From Bacteroidales bacterium Bact_11 (GTDB lineage Bacteria > Bacteroidota > Bacteroidia > Bacteroidales > UBA932), in assembly GCA_001603505.1 (NCBI GenBank), contig LUZC01000030.1:1-36330 (forward strand): 36,330 nucleotides of DNA, in the 5' to 3' direction. The position numbers and the translations under genes were made by a program. Below, one piece after another: positions 22,823 through 32,384 of the stretch (the first letter of the stretch is position 1; every line of letters starts with the position of its first letter). The notes below the pieces were generated by a model. That model worked only from the letters and a program-made list of their open reading frames with translations. It did not search any database and was not told the DNA's origin.

Positions 22823-23530
22823 TCACAAAGGTTTATAGAGTTCTCTAAGGCAGCCGTCGGCCAGGGCTTCCAGCGAGGAAATGCCCATTTCCGGCGGAAG
22901 GCCCGCCTGCTGGTAGGCCACGGGAAGTTCCGTACAGGCCTGTACCACGGGAATGCGTTCCTGCTGCCAGAGTTCTTCCACGATGACGCGGTAGCGCGCT
23001 CCCGCTTCCTGCTGCTTCCCGGCCTTGACCAGGTCGGTGACGGCGTGGATGCGTTCACGCATCGCCGTATCAGGGATGCAGAATCGGTAGCCGCAGGCCT
23101 CGGCGTGGCGCTGGTAAATGCCGGTGTTCATGGTACCGAGGGTGGCGGTGAGCCAGGCTCCCTGCGGACTACGCTCACGGCAGGCGCGCACCGTCTCATC
23201 CACGATGTGGACGAGCGGACGCTCGATCAGCCCCTGCTCCAGGAATTTATCGAGGAAAAAATGGGCCGTATTGCAGGTTACTGCCAGCAGATCGGCGCCC
23301 CAGCCCACGAGCGTGCGCAATCCGTCGAGCAGGTAGGGTTCCGGATCGGGGCCCTTGCCCAGCAGGAAAGTTGTGCGGTCGGGCGTAATCGTATGCGAAT
23401 ACACGATCATCCGCGGATGCTCCTGATCGCAGTCGGCAGGCGCTTTCACGGCCAGCAGGCGCTGGAATTCCGCCGTCGCGGCCGGTCCCATGCCACCCAA
23501 TACACCCAATGTCAATCCATTATTCTTCAT
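22823..23530 (-). CDS. Aspartate/glutamate racemase family protein
   Basis: A 235-residue cytosolic protein of the cofactor-independent Asp/Glu racemase superfamily, aspartate-racemase branch. It begins with LGVLGGMGPAATAEF, the typical first strand and loop, and contains both catalytic cysteines in VTCNTAHFF (around residue 94) and QACTELP (around residue 200). Aspartate racemization to D-aspartate is the commonest activity for this branch, but glutamate or broad amino-acid racemization cannot be excluded. The start overlaps the end of the EamA transporter gene by eleven bases and the ftsY gene follows at once, so it is in the same operon. Confidence 0.9.
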   Translation of the reverse strand: MKNNGLTLGVLGGMGPAATAEFQRLLAVKAPADCDQEHPRMIVYSHTITPDRTTFLLGKGPDPEPYLLDGLRTLVGWGADLLAVTCNTAHFFLDKFLEQGLIERPLVHIVDETVRACRERSPQGAWLTATLGTMNTGIYQRHAEACGYRFCIPDTAMRERIHAVTDLVKAGKQQEAGARYRVIVEELWQQERIPVVQACTELPVAYQQAGLPPEMGISSLEALADGCLRELYKPL

Positions 23531-24437
23531 AATTCATCTCCTGTTTTTGATACTGCGCCATCACCACGCCCGCCATCGCGACCAGGATTCCCACCATCTG
23601 CAGCGGCAGAAGCGTATCCTGCCCCATCAGGGAAGCCGCCACCGCCGATACGATGGCCACCAGCGGCAGGAACACCGTGGTACGGGTCATGCCGATGCGG
23701 TCGACGCAGGCCGCATAGAGCACGAACGCCACGCCCGAACAGAGCAGCGCCAGAGCGAGAATCGGCCGCAGCACCGACCACGACAGGAAGGCCGGCGTCC
23801 AGGTCGGGGCATCCCAGATCAGGAACGGAACCAGGAAAAAGCCCACGGCCAGGATAAACTGCCAGGTGACGATGGTGAAGGCATTGTAGCCCTTGTCGAC
23901 CAATTTCTTGCAAATAGCCGTGTAGCCCGTAGATCCGGCCACGGCCAGGAAAAGCACAGCAATGCCGTAGAGGTAATTCGTGTGGAGGCTGCCACCGATC
24001 AGGATGAACAGGACCACGCCTGCCACGGCCAGGAAAATGCCTACCCGGTTCAGATGGGAAAGCTTTTCCTTGAAGAAGATTTGCCCGACAATGAGGGTAA
24101 ACACCGGAATCGTGGCGATGATCACCGAACAGAGCGTTGGAGAGCCCGTGATTTTCAGGCCGAACGTCTCACCGAGGAAATACAGGAAAGGTTCGAACGC
24201 CGTCATCGCGACAAACCACTTCAAGTCGCCCTTGCGGATACGCTGCAAGCGCCCCGTCACCAGGCTGAACAAAGCCAGGCCAGCGGCGGCAAAGACCATT
24301 CGGGTAAAAATGAACGTAAAAACGGGGACATCCTGGTCCAGTACAGAATCACTCCAGAGGAACGACATCCCCCAGAAGAAAACGGTCACCATGATCGCCA
24401 GATACCAGATCCAGCCCTTGCCCCCGTCCTGGCTCAT
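23520..24437 (-). CDS. EamA-family (DMT superfamily) transporter
   Basis: A 305-residue inner-membrane protein with ten predicted helices in two EamA repeats: the first from about residue 10 to 140 (VTVFFWGMSFLWSD, SPTLCSVIIATIPVFTLIVG, then GVVLFILIGG) and the second from about 155 to 295 (YTAICKKLVDKGYNAFTIVTWQF, RTTVFLPLVAIVSAVAASLMG). Drug/metabolite transporters of this type mostly export amino acids or other small metabolites; the substrate is not evident. It lies between a glycosyltransferase gene, with a four-base overlap, and the racemase gene. An exporter next to a racemase raises the possibility of D-amino acid export, but this is only contextual. Confidence 0.92.
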   Translation of the reverse strand: MSQDGGKGWIWYLAIMVTVFFWGMSFLWSDSVLDQDVPVFTFIFTRMVFAAAGLALFSLVTGRLQRIRKGDLKWFVAMTAFEPFLYFLGETFGLKITGSPTLCSVIIATIPVFTLIVGQIFFKEKLSHLNRVGIFLAVAGVVLFILIGGSLHTNYLYGIAVLFLAVAGSTGYTAICKKLVDKGYNAFTIVTWQFILAVGFFLVPFLIWDAPTWTPAFLSWSVLRPILALALLCSGVAFVLYAACVDRIGMTRTTVFLPLVAIVSAVAASLMGQDTLLPLQMVGILVAMAGVVMAQYQKQEMNYEE

Positions 24438-25159
24438 TTGCGTGGACGGATTTTACGGAAACGCAGTTTAAGCACGCCCCAGAAGGCTTCGCCGAATATG
24501 CTGGAACTCATCTTGGAGGTTCCCTCTTTCCGGTCTTCGAAAATGATGGGCACTTCCGCAATCTTGAAACCCAGCTTGTAGGCATTGTATTTCATCTCGA
24601 TCTGGAAGCCGTAGCCGCGCATCTTGATGCGGTCGAAGTCGATAGTCTCCAGAACCTTGCGGGAATAGCACTTGAAGCCCGCCGTGGTGTCGTACACCTT
24701 CATGCGCAGGACAGTCCGGACATAGGCCGAAGCGTAGTACGACATGATGACGCGACCGATGGGCCAGTTGATCACACTGATGCCGTTGCAATAACGCGAG
24801 CCGATGGCCAGGTCTGCACCGCCTTCGCTGCATGCGGCATAGAGGCGCGGCACGTCAGAGGGTTTGTGCGAAAAGTCGGCATCCATCTCGAAGATGTAGT
24901 CATACCCATGGTCGAGCGACCAGCGGAAACCAGCCAGGTAGGCGGTTCCGAGGCCCTGCTTCCCGGAGCGCTCCACCAGATGGAGTGATTCCGGAAACTC
25001 TTTCTGCAGCGATTTTACGATTTCGGCGGTACCATCGGGCGAACCGTCATCGATAATCAGGATGTGATAGTCGCCGTCGAGCGCACGGAGCGCACGGATC
25101 ATCTTTTCGATGTTTTCCTTCTCGTTGTAGGTAGGGATGATGATGACTTTCTTGTCCAT
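24434..25159 (-). CDS. Family 2 glycosyltransferase, polyprenol-phosphate mannosyltransferase (DPM1) type
   Basis: A 241-residue GT2 enzyme, using the ATG at 25159 (MDKKVIIIPTYNEKENI); an ATG three codons earlier, at 25168, is also possible but would leave almost no leader after the -7 box. The catalytic signatures are IIDDGSPDGT (nucleotide binding), MDADFSHKP (metal-binding DxD-like), DTTAGFKCYSR and MRGYGFQIEMKY. The sequence is the single-domain DPM1-like type, without the C-terminal membrane helices of the GtrB class. Such enzymes make dolichol- or polyprenol-phosphate mannose or a similar activated sugar at the inner face of the membrane for envelope glycans or protein glycosylation. 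Sugar specificity is unknown. Confidence 0.93.
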   Translation of the reverse strand: MDKKVIIIPTYNEKENIEKMIRALRALDGDYHILIIDDGSPDGTAEIVKSLQKEFPESLHLVERSGKQGLGTAYLAGFRWSLDHGYDYIFEMDADFSHKPSDVPRLYAACSEGGADLAIGSRYCNGISVINWPIGRVIMSYYASAYVRTVLRMKVYDTTAGFKCYSRKVLETIDFDRIKMRGYGFQIEMKYNAYKLGFKIAEVPIIFEDRKEGTSKMSSSIFGEAFWGVLKLRFRKIRPRK

Positions 25160-25181
25160 AGTGCCCATTTTTGCTATCTTG

Positions 25182-25189
25182 CAAAAATA
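25182..25189 (-). promoter_or_regulatory. Probable -7 box for the glycosyltransferase-ftsY-pheT operon
   Basis: TATTTTTG on the minus strand (25189-25182) matches TAnnTTTG and sits in the AT-rich gap between the DUF4249 stop and the glycosyltransferase start. A good -33 TTTG at the usual 19-21 base distance is not present, so the call rests on the -7 match and position. Confidence 0.45.
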
Positions 25190-25200
25190 GTAATTATTTT

Positions 25201-26115
25201 CTACAATTCGACCGCAACGGACACAGAAGAAGAAGCACAGACCACCCCGTAACCGCCTTTCACGTTGCTGTAGATTGAAACGCCCTCACCGAACAGGCCA
25301 CCGGTGCTGTTCCGAAGGGTTTCAAGTGAGGTGACATACCAGAAGAAACTGTCGGTAACCGTCTTAAGTTCCAAACAGAGACGGTCTGCATCCCCTCCCC
25401 ATTTGATCTTGAAGCTATAGGACTTCCCCCTGATCAGCGTATCGTGGAACAGGTAGTAGTTCACCCATTCCGACGATTCCATAAAAGTGTCGAATCCACT
25501 GACAGACAGTTGCGAAGCGACATCGCGAAACAGCACGTCGCCGGATGTGACCGGCATCTCCATTTCGAACAGGGTCCCATCAGGGTTCTCCTGACGCGTT
25601 AAAAGATGCAGAAAGTAGTTTTTTTCAAACGCAGCGTCGTCATCGATGCGGATGGTCATCTCATGGTTGTCCAAAGACACGGAAACCACTTCGAACCGGG
25701 GAAGCGGCAGCACGTCCGTTTCAGCCGTGACGGCGTCATAGCCGGGGAATTCCGCCTCGATACGGATCCGGTCGCCCGGAGCGGGGACATAGTCGCATCC
25801 GTAACAGAGACTGTATCTGCCCTCATCCGGAATCAGTCTCGTCTCCCAGGCAACCTTGCCGTCGTTCACGAATACGCGGACGCGTCCGCGCTCCGTGTCG
25901 AGATTGCCGGTATATGCCGACTCCTGAAACTTACTGCTGTTCAGGAAGAAGACGGAAGACGCCACATTAATTTTCAGCGGTGTGCCGGCATCGGCAATGG
26001 CCGAGACCGTCAGCCGCGACGCGAGTTCATCCCCGTCGAATTCGATCTCTTTCTCACATGCCGTGCCCGACATCAGCAGGATCAGGCAGGCCAGAATATT
26101 CCATAGTCTTCTCAT
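25201..26115 (-). CDS. DUF4249 lipoprotein, partner of the TonB-dependent receptor
   Basis: A 304-residue exported protein with a lipoprotein-type signal sequence (MRRLWNILACLILLMSGTAC); cysteine 20 is the likely lipidation site. The mature region starts EKEIEF and has the layout of the Bacteroidetes family DUF4249: an early strand-rich part with LASRLTVSAIAD and VRVFVNDG, a middle immunoglobulin-like part (APGDRIRIEAEFPGYD) and the diagnostic end with EGVSIYSNVKGGYGVVCA. These proteins are nearly always encoded beside a TonB-dependent receptor, as here (11 bases after it), and probably act as its surface-exposed lipoprotein partner. No ligand is known for the family. Confidence 0.9.
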   Translation of the reverse strand: MRRLWNILACLILLMSGTACEKEIEFDGDELASRLTVSAIADAGTPLKINVASSVFFLNSSKFQESAYTGNLDTERGRVRVFVNDGKVAWETRLIPDEGRYSLCYGCDYVPAPGDRIRIEAEFPGYDAVTAETDVLPLPRFEVVSVSLDNHEMTIRIDDDAAFEKNYFLHLLTRQENPDGTLFEMEMPVTSGDVLFRDVASQLSVSGFDTFMESSEWVNYYLFHDTLIRGKSYSFKIKWGGDADRLCLELKTVTDSFFWYVTSLETLRNSTGGLFGEGVSIYSNVKGGYGVVCASSSVSVAVEL

Positions 26116-26126
26116 GATGCTTCCTC

Positions 26127-28529
26127 CTAGAAATAAAACGCATATGAAACCGAAGGCATGATCGGGAAGATCGACAACTGCATGAGCCTCGAGCCGTCAC
26201 GATATACCACGAAAGGATTCTGCCGATTGTAGGCATTATAGACACTCACGCTGATGGTCCGGTGGTTTCCGTTGCGCCAGTAGCGATGGAAATTCACTCC
26301 CGCATCCAGCCGATGGTAGGAAGGCAGCCGGTAATTGTTCCGTCCTTCCAGATAATCCGTCGGATACGGGTCGGTAAAACTCCCGTCAAACATGATATTG
26401 AACAGCGGCACCGCAACCGTCTGGAGTGCCAGCGACCCGCAGACGCCCGTTCCGTACACGAAGGTCGCTGCCACGTCGATGCGCTTGCTGAACTCGTAAG
26501 AGGCCGTGACGCTCAGGTCGTGGCGCCTGTCGTATTTGGCAGGGAACGGCTCGCCGAAATTGATGACGTTGCCCTCCCGGTCGAACTTCCGCATGGATTT
26601 CGACCAGGTATAACCGATCCAGCCTGTCAGTTTCCCCACTTTCTTTTGCGCCAGAAACTCCACGCCGTACGACCATCCGCGGCCAATGGCCACTTTCTGT
26701 TCCCAGCCTGTCGTGGAGCCGAGGAACGACGCGCCGTCGCGGTACTCCAGCACGTTGTCCATGGTCTTGTAGTAGCCTTCCAACGAGAAATCCACCGGAC
26801 CCAGACTGTAGAACAGGCCGGCGGCCGCCTGCCGGGAGCGCATGGGCGGAATGGCCTCCGTAGAGGGTACCCACAAGTCGGTCGGCAGCGAAATGTTGCT
26901 GTTGCTCAGCATGTGGACCGACTGGCTCATTTCCGACCAGGAAGCCTTCAGCGAGAGGTCCTGTGTCAAGAGGGCGCGAAGGCTGATACGGGGTTCCAGC
27001 GAGTGATAGGTCTTTCCCTCCGTGGCATACAGGCCGTAGCGCAGGCCGGCGTTTATTTTCAGCCAGGGCGTCAGTGACCAGTTGTCCTCCACATAGGCCG
27101 CCGCCTCGTTTGTGAAGAGATTCTTGTCGCCGAACGTTGTGTCGAGCGCCGCCTGCTCCGACGAGGCCTCCTGATAATGCACGGTCGTGACCGAGGGCTT
27201 GAACGCGTGCCGGATGAAGGTTGCGCCGAACCGCACTTCGTGGGCAGGGGATGGATTGTACTCGAAGTCGGCCGCTGCGGAAAGATCGTTGATGAGGGAA
27301 TTGTATAGCAGCGATATGTCGTTTTTCTTTTCCTGGCCGGACTGATTGAAGATCTCCGTTTCCTTCAGGGACAGCTTGTGCCGGTACTGGGTATAATTGA
27401 CGGTCGTGTTGACGAACAGCTGCGGCCCGAACGTATGGTTCCAGCGCAGGGAACCCACGATGTTGCCCCAGTGCCAGCCCAGCCGCATCTTGTTTTCATA
27501 CTCGTCATTCTTCTGGTTGATCCGGACATACACATCGTCGTCACCCATGTAGTAGCTCGCATAGAGCTTGTCGCGGTTGTTGAAGGTATGGGTCAGCTTG
27601 GCATTGACATCGTAGAAATAGTAGCCGCCCATTCCGCCGAGATCGTCGATTTCCTTGTGCAGGTACCATGCGATCAGCGGCTGCGACAGGACATCGAAAT
27701 ACGTACGGCGCGCCGAAACGTTGAACGTCGTCTTGCCCTTGACGATCGGTCCTTCCAGGTTGACCTTGGCCGCCAGCAGTCCGATCGAAGCGCCGCCATG
27801 GAATTCCTGGTCATTGCCGTCCTTCATCCGGATATCCAGGATGCTGGAGAGCCGGCTGCCAAACCGGGCCGGGAAACTGCCCTTATAGAGCGTCACGTTC
27901 TTGATGGCGTCGGCATTGAACACGGAGAAGAAGCCCATCATGTGGTTGACGTTGTAGATGGGCACGCCGTCGAGCAGTAGCAGGTTCTCGTCGGGACCGC
28001 CGCCGCGCACATACATGCCCGCAGAGCCTTCCGTGCCCGACTGCACGCCCGGCAGCAGCTGGATGGCCTTGATCACATCCACCTCTCCCGCCAGGGCCGG
28101 TATGCGCTGGATCTGCCGCACTGGAATCTCGATGGCACTCATCTGCGTGCCGCGCACACCGATTTCGGAACGCGTAGCGGTGACCGAAGCTCCCGCCAGC
28201 ATTTCCGGAACGAACTGCAACCGGATGTGGATCACCGTGTCGCGGGTCAGCTTGAATTCCTGCCGGACCGTTTCGTAGCCGGTGTAGGAATACTCCAGGG
28301 AGACCTCGCCGGCAGGCAGGGTCAACGAATAAAAACCGTAATTGTTGGTCACAGTGCCCAGCCCGGAGCTACGCTCCACCAGGGCTGCGCTGATCAGCGA
28401 CTCGCCCGACGCGACATCGGTCATATAGCCGCTGACCGTGAACTTCTGTGCGGCAGCCTCTTCCGCCGACAAAAAAAGAAGGGCTGCAATCCACACAGCC
28501 ATCCATTGATTGATAAATCTACCTTTCAT
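26127..28529 (-). CDS. TonB-dependent receptor with carboxypeptidase-D-like regulatory domain
   Basis: An 800-residue outer-membrane receptor. Signal peptide to about residue 28 (AAEEAAAQ-type end, here SAEEAAAQ), then a CarboxypepD_reg-like domain (about 29-115; VSGYMTDVASGESL, NNYGFYSLTLPAGEV), a plug domain (about 130-240; LLPGVQSGTEGSAGMYVRGG, LLLLDGVPIYNVNHM) and a 22-strand-type barrel to the end, which closes with YAFYF. There is no SusD partner; the accessory gene is a DUF4249 protein, so it belongs to the DUF4249-linked receptors rather than a polysaccharide-utilisation locus. The substrate is unknown. The start overlaps the tex stop by four bases, which is unusual for an inducible receptor and suggests steady co-expression. 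Confidence 0.95.
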   Translation of the reverse strand: MKGRFINQWMAVWIAALLFLSAEEAAAQKFTVSGYMTDVASGESLISAALVERSSGLGTVTNNYGFYSLTLPAGEVSLEYSYTGYETVRQEFKLTRDTVIHIRLQFVPEMLAGASVTATRSEIGVRGTQMSAIEIPVRQIQRIPALAGEVDVIKAIQLLPGVQSGTEGSAGMYVRGGGPDENLLLLDGVPIYNVNHMMGFFSVFNADAIKNVTLYKGSFPARFGSRLSSILDIRMKDGNDQEFHGGASIGLLAAKVNLEGPIVKGKTTFNVSARRTYFDVLSQPLIAWYLHKEIDDLGGMGGYYFYDVNAKLTHTFNNRDKLYASYYMGDDDVYVRINQKNDEYENKMRLGWHWGNIVGSLRWNHTFGPQLFVNTTVNYTQYRHKLSLKETEIFNQSGQEKKNDISLLYNSLINDLSAAADFEYNPSPAHEVRFGATFIRHAFKPSVTTVHYQEASSEQAALDTTFGDKNLFTNEAAAYVEDNWSLTPWLKINAGLRYGLYATEGKTYHSLEPRISLRALLTQDLSLKASWSEMSQSVHMLSNSNISLPTDLWVPSTEAIPPMRSRQAAAGLFYSLGPVDFSLEGYYKTMDNVLEYRDGASFLGSTTGWEQKVAIGRGWSYGVEFLAQKKVGKLTGWIGYTWSKSMRKFDREGNVINFGEPFPAKYDRRHDLSVTASYEFSKRIDVAATFVYGTGVCGSLALQTVAVPLFNIMFDGSFTDPYPTDYLEGRNNYRLPSYHRLDAGVNFHRYWRNGNHRTISVSVYNAYNRQNPFVVYRDGSRLMQLSIFPIMPSVSYAFYF

Positions 28530-30643
28530 CGATTCAATCCTTTGAGAGAAAGCCCGATCCGGCGACGGTCCAAATCCACGCTCACCACCCGGGCTTCCAG
28601 TTGTTGATGTACTTTCAAAATCTTGGACGGATCGGACACATATTTATCGGCCATCTGCGACACATGGATCAATCCGTGCTCGTGGATACCCAGGTCGACG
28701 AACGCGCCGAAAGCGGTCACATTGGTCACGATGCAGGGCAGCACCATGCCCACCTGCACATCCTCGATCGACTGGATTTCCTTCGAGAACTCAAAAACGC
28801 TGATCGCCCCGCGCGGATCGCGCCCCCGCTTGGCGATTTCCGTCATGATGTCGGTGAGCGTGGGCATGCCCACCTCGCCGGACACATAGCGCTGCAAGTC
28901 GACGCCTTCCCGGACCGACGCATCGGAGATAAACCGGTCCACCGGGACGCCCGCATCGGCGGCCATCCGCTCCACCAGCGTATAGCGCTCCGGGTGCACG
29001 GCGCTGTTGTCGAGCGGATTGGCGGCATCGGGAATCCGCAGGAAACCCGCACTCTGCTCAAACACCTTGGGGCCGAGCCTGCCGACCCTCAGCAGTTCCT
29101 CGCGTGAGGAGAACGGACCATGCTCCGTGCGGTAGTCCACGATGTTGCGCGCCAGCACCGGGCCGATGCCCGACACGTAGCGCAGCAGCCAGCTGCTGGC
29201 GGTATTCAGGTTGATACCCACACTGTTGACGCAGCTTTCTACCGTCTCGTCGAGGCGCTCCTTGAGCAGCGCCTGGTCCACGTCGTGCTGATACTGGCCT
29301 ACCCCGATACTCTTGGGATCGATCTTCACCAGTTCCGCCAGCGGGTCCATGAGCCGGCGTCCGATCGAAACCGCACCACGCACCGTGACGTCGTAGTCGG
29401 GGAATTCTTCGCGCGCCACCTCCGAGGCGGAATACACCGATGCGCCGTCCTCGCTCACCGAATACACACGCACCCCTTCGGGCAGTGCGATTTTCTGGAT
29501 AAATGCTTCTGTCTCCCGGCCGGCCGTTCCGTTTCCGATGGCGATGACTTCGATATGGTAGGCTTCCACCAGTTGCGAAATCTTCCGCATGGCGGCCATC
29601 TTTTCGTTCACGGGCGGGTGCGGATAGATGGTGTCGTTGTGCAGCAGCGAACCCTGTGCGTCAAGGCACACCACCTTGCAGCCGGTGCGGAAGCCCGGAT
29701 CGATGGCCAGCGTACGCTTCTGCCCCACCGGCGGAGCCAGCAGGAGTTGCCGCAGGTTGTCGCCGAACACGCGGATGGCCTCGATGTCGGCCTTTTCCTT
29801 GGCCAGCGCCAGCACCTCGTTCTCAATCGAGGGATGCAGCAATCGCTTATAGGCGTCTTCCATCGAAACCTCCACCTGCTCCCGGCAGGACGGCGACGGA
29901 CGACGTTTCTTTTCGTATGCAAACCGGGACATGCGCTCCAGCGCATGGTCTGGATTGACTTCCACACGAATGGTCACAAAACCCTGTTCGCGGGCGCGCA
30001 GCATGGCCAGCAGGCGGTGCGAAGGAATGCGGTCAAGCCGCTCGGCGAAGTCGAAGTAATTGCGATAATTCTGCGCATCTGTCTCCTCTTCCTTGCCTTT
30101 GACCACGCGGGAGACCACTTTCCCCCAGCGCTGATAGAGGTCGCGCAGACTTGCACGAACGGGCTGGCTCTCAGAGAGCATCTCCGCCACGATGTCCCGC
30201 GCCCCTGCAAGCGCTTCTTCGCTTTCCCGCTCCGGATGGTCGAGCGTCATGTTCCAAAGTTTCAGCGCCAGCGGCTCGTATCCCTTCTCACGAGCAATGG
30301 AAGCCCGCGTGCGACGCTTGGGACGATACGGCAGATAGAGGTCTTCCACCGTCTGCGCATCTACCTCTCCTTCGATGGCAGCCTGCAGTTCCGGGGTGAG
30401 TTTCCCCTGCTCCCCGATGCTTTTGAGGATGGCGGCCTTGCGCTTCTCAAGCTCGGCGAACCGAAGGTAATAGTGCCGCACGGCAGCCACCTGCACCTCG
30501 TCGAGGGCGCCGGTGCGCTCCTTGCGGTAGCGGCTGATAAATGGCACGGTGGCCCCCTCTTCGAAGAGTTCAATGCAATGTTCCACCTGCCAGGCAGCCG
30601 TTTGAAGCTGGCTGGCTATGTAATCCGTATACAGTTTATTCAT
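28526..30643 (-). CDS. tex: Tex family RNA-binding/transcription accessory protein
   Basis: A 705-residue cytosolic protein. It begins MNKLYTDYIASQLQTAAWQV and shows the Tex layout: an N-terminal helical region with VPFISRYRKERTGALDEVQV and DLYLPYRPKRRTRASIA, a YqgF-like RNase-H fold (TLAIDPGFRTGCKVVCLD, GNGTAGRETE), a helix-hairpin-helix region (SGIGPVLARNIVDYR) and a C-terminal S1 domain (about the last 70 residues; VTAFGAFVDLGIHEHGLIHV). Tex proteins bind RNA and affect transcription, in some bacteria toxin expression. Nineteen in-frame residues upstream are not family-like. The ATG at 30643 overlaps the chloride-channel stop by eight bases (ATGAATAA). Confidence 0.96.
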   Translation of the reverse strand: MNKLYTDYIASQLQTAAWQVEHCIELFEEGATVPFISRYRKERTGALDEVQVAAVRHYYLRFAELEKRKAAILKSIGEQGKLTPELQAAIEGEVDAQTVEDLYLPYRPKRRTRASIAREKGYEPLALKLWNMTLDHPERESEEALAGARDIVAEMLSESQPVRASLRDLYQRWGKVVSRVVKGKEEETDAQNYRNYFDFAERLDRIPSHRLLAMLRAREQGFVTIRVEVNPDHALERMSRFAYEKKRRPSPSCREQVEVSMEDAYKRLLHPSIENEVLALAKEKADIEAIRVFGDNLRQLLLAPPVGQKRTLAIDPGFRTGCKVVCLDAQGSLLHNDTIYPHPPVNEKMAAMRKISQLVEAYHIEVIAIGNGTAGRETEAFIQKIALPEGVRVYSVSEDGASVYSASEVAREEFPDYDVTVRGAVSIGRRLMDPLAELVKIDPKSIGVGQYQHDVDQALLKERLDETVESCVNSVGINLNTASSWLLRYVSGIGPVLARNIVDYRTEHGPFSSREELLRVGRLGPKVFEQSAGFLRIPDAANPLDNSAVHPERYTLVERMAADAGVPVDRFISDASVREGVDLQRYVSGEVGMPTLTDIMTEIAKRGRDPRGAISVFEFSKEIQSIEDVQVGMVLPCIVTNVTAFGAFVDLGIHEHGLIHVSQMADKYVSDPSKILKVHQQLEARVVSVDLDRRRIGLSLKGLNR

Positions 30644-32384
30644 GGGAAACGGCTTTGAGCTGGTCTCTGTAGGAGGTAAAAATCTTGCTCTTCGACACAA
30701 AACCCAGATACTTGTTTTCGTCGTCGAGCACAGGCAGGTTCCACGCCTGCGTGGATTCGAATTTATCCATCACACTATCCATCTTTTCATCCATATAGAC
30801 AAATGCCGGCGCACTCTTCATCAGGGAATAGATCTTCACCCTGTCGTAGCGTGAATGGTCGAACATGACGCTGCGTACGTCGTCGAGCGACACGAGGCCC
30901 TGGAAGTGGTCCTCGTCGTCGAGCACAGGGAACAGGCTGCGGCGCGACGTGGAAATCACCTTCACCAAATCGCCCAGGGTGCCTTTGTAGCGCACAGGCG
31001 TAAAGTCATGCTCCACCAGGTCGGACGTCTTGAGCAGGGTGAGCACCGCCTGATCGCTGTCATGCGTGAGGAGTTCGCCCAGTGCTGCGATGCGCTTTGT
31101 ATAGATGGAATATTGTTCAAAAAACCGGATGGTACCGTAACTCACGGCCGCCGTCACGATGAGGGGGATCAGGAGTTCGTAGCCGCCCGTGATCTCTGCG
31201 ATAAGGAAGATGGCCGTCATCGGGGCCTGCATGACGCCCGCCATGAGGCCACCCATCCCCACCAGCACGAAATTCGCCTCCGGCACAACGGCAATGCCCG
31301 TCAGGTTGATGAGCCGCGCGATGACGAAACCCGCAAGGCCTCCGCTCACCAGCGTCGGACCGAACGTACCACCCACGCCGCCCCCCGCGTTGGTAAACGC
31401 GGTAGCGAACACTTTGAACAACAGGATGGCCGCAAAGTAGAGCAGGAACAGCCAGGCATTCGACTGCAGCCTGTCACCGAAAACCGCCACCGGCACATCG
31501 CCCGGATTGTTGTTGAGCATCATCGAAAGGGAACCGTATCCCTCGCCGAACAGCGGCGGAAAAAGAAAAATCAATATGCCCAGCATCACTGCGCAAAGCG
31601 CCCAGCGCCAGAACGGGCTGCGGAAGTGACGCATCCTGTCTTCCACCTTCAGGGTCACTCGGATGAAGTATAGCGACATGAAGCCGCAGAACACGCCGAG
31701 CACCAGATAGAAGGGAATGTTGGCCATCCGGAAAGCCTCGATGGAACCCGCGAACTGTACATCCGTGCCCATGAACAGATAAGTCACCACCGTAGCCGTG
31801 ACCGATGAGAGCAGGAGCGGCAGTATGGCGCTCATCGACATGTTGAAAAGCAGGATTTCGAGCGTGAACAGCACGCCGGCCAGCGGAGCCTTGAAGATGC
31901 CGGCAATGGCGGCGGCCGCGCCGCAGCCCAGCAGCATCGTCATGTTCTTGTATGAGAGGCCAGCCTTGCGGCCTACCAGCGAACCGATGGCTGCGCCGGA
32001 ATACACGATCGGCGCCTCGGCTCCCACGCTGCCGCCAAAGCCGATGGTCACGGAACTGGCCACGATACTCGACCACGTGTTATGGGACTTGATGTTGGAA
32101 TCATTCTTGGACACGGCCTGCAACACTTTGGTCACACCATGGCCGATGTCATCCTTGATGATGTAGCGCACGAACACTAGCGAAAGCAGCATACCGATAC
32201 CGGGATACACCAGGTAAAGCAGGCTGTCGGCCGGTGTATCGAACCACGAAGTCAAGCCTCGTTGGATCCAATGGATCAGCGTTTTGAGCAGGATGGCAGC
32301 ACAGCCGCACAACACTCCCACCCATACCGCGAGCAGCAGCAGTTTGGTTTTTTCTGAAAGGATTCCTGTTCGATCAGTCCTCAC
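30636..32384 (-). CDS. ClC-type chloride channel or H+/Cl- exchanger with two CBS domains
   Basis: An inner-membrane ClC protein of about 582 residues. The channel part shows IGFGGSVGAEAPIVYSGAAI (the gating glutamate is present in GAEAP), LGCGAAAAIAGIFKAPLAGV and GGVGGTFGPTLVSGG, and the cytosolic end has a pair of CBS domains (LFPVLDDEDHFQGLVSLDD and WNLPVLDDENKYLGFVSKS). The GSGIP motif of classical ClCs reads GHGVT, as in a known subgroup. The start is uncertain: I use the GTG at 32384, which overlaps the upstream gene by 11 bases. An ATG at 32453 gives 23 extra basic residues but an overlap of 80 bases. It probably balances chloride and acid stress. Confidence 0.9.
   Translation of the reverse strand: MRTDRTGILSEKTKLLLLAVWVGVLCGCAAILLKTLIHWIQRGLTSWFDTPADSLLYLVYPGIGMLLSLVFVRYIIKDDIGHGVTKVLQAVSKNDSNIKSHNTWSSIVASSVTIGFGGSVGAEAPIVYSGAAIGSLVGRKAGLSYKNMTMLLGCGAAAAIAGIFKAPLAGVLFTLEILLFNMSMSAILPLLLSSVTATVVTYLFMGTDVQFAGSIEAFRMANIPFYLVLGVFCGFMSLYFIRVTLKVEDRMRHFRSPFWRWALCAVMLGILIFLFPPLFGEGYGSLSMMLNNNPGDVPVAVFGDRLQSNAWLFLLYFAAILLFKVFATAFTNAGGGVGGTFGPTLVSGGLAGFVIARLINLTGIAVVPEANFVLVGMGGLMAGVMQAPMTAIFLIAEITGGYELLIPLIVTAAVSYGTIRFFEQYSIYTKRIAALGELLTHDSDQAVLTLLKTSDLVEHDFTPVRYKGTLGDLVKVISTSRRSLFPVLDDEDHFQGLVSLDDVRSVMFDHSRYDRVKIYSLMKSAPAFVYMDEKMDSVMDKFESTQAWNLPVLDDENKYLGFVSKSKIFTSYRDQLKAVSHE

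Noticed and set aside
26127-28529. Polysaccharide-utilisation locus
   Set aside because: No SusD, glycoside hydrolase, or hybrid two-component gene nearby; the partner gene is DUF4249.
29120-30658. 512-codon plus-strand open frame opposite tex
   Set aside because: Antisense to Tex, whose motifs are convincing; no domain or ribosome-binding signal.
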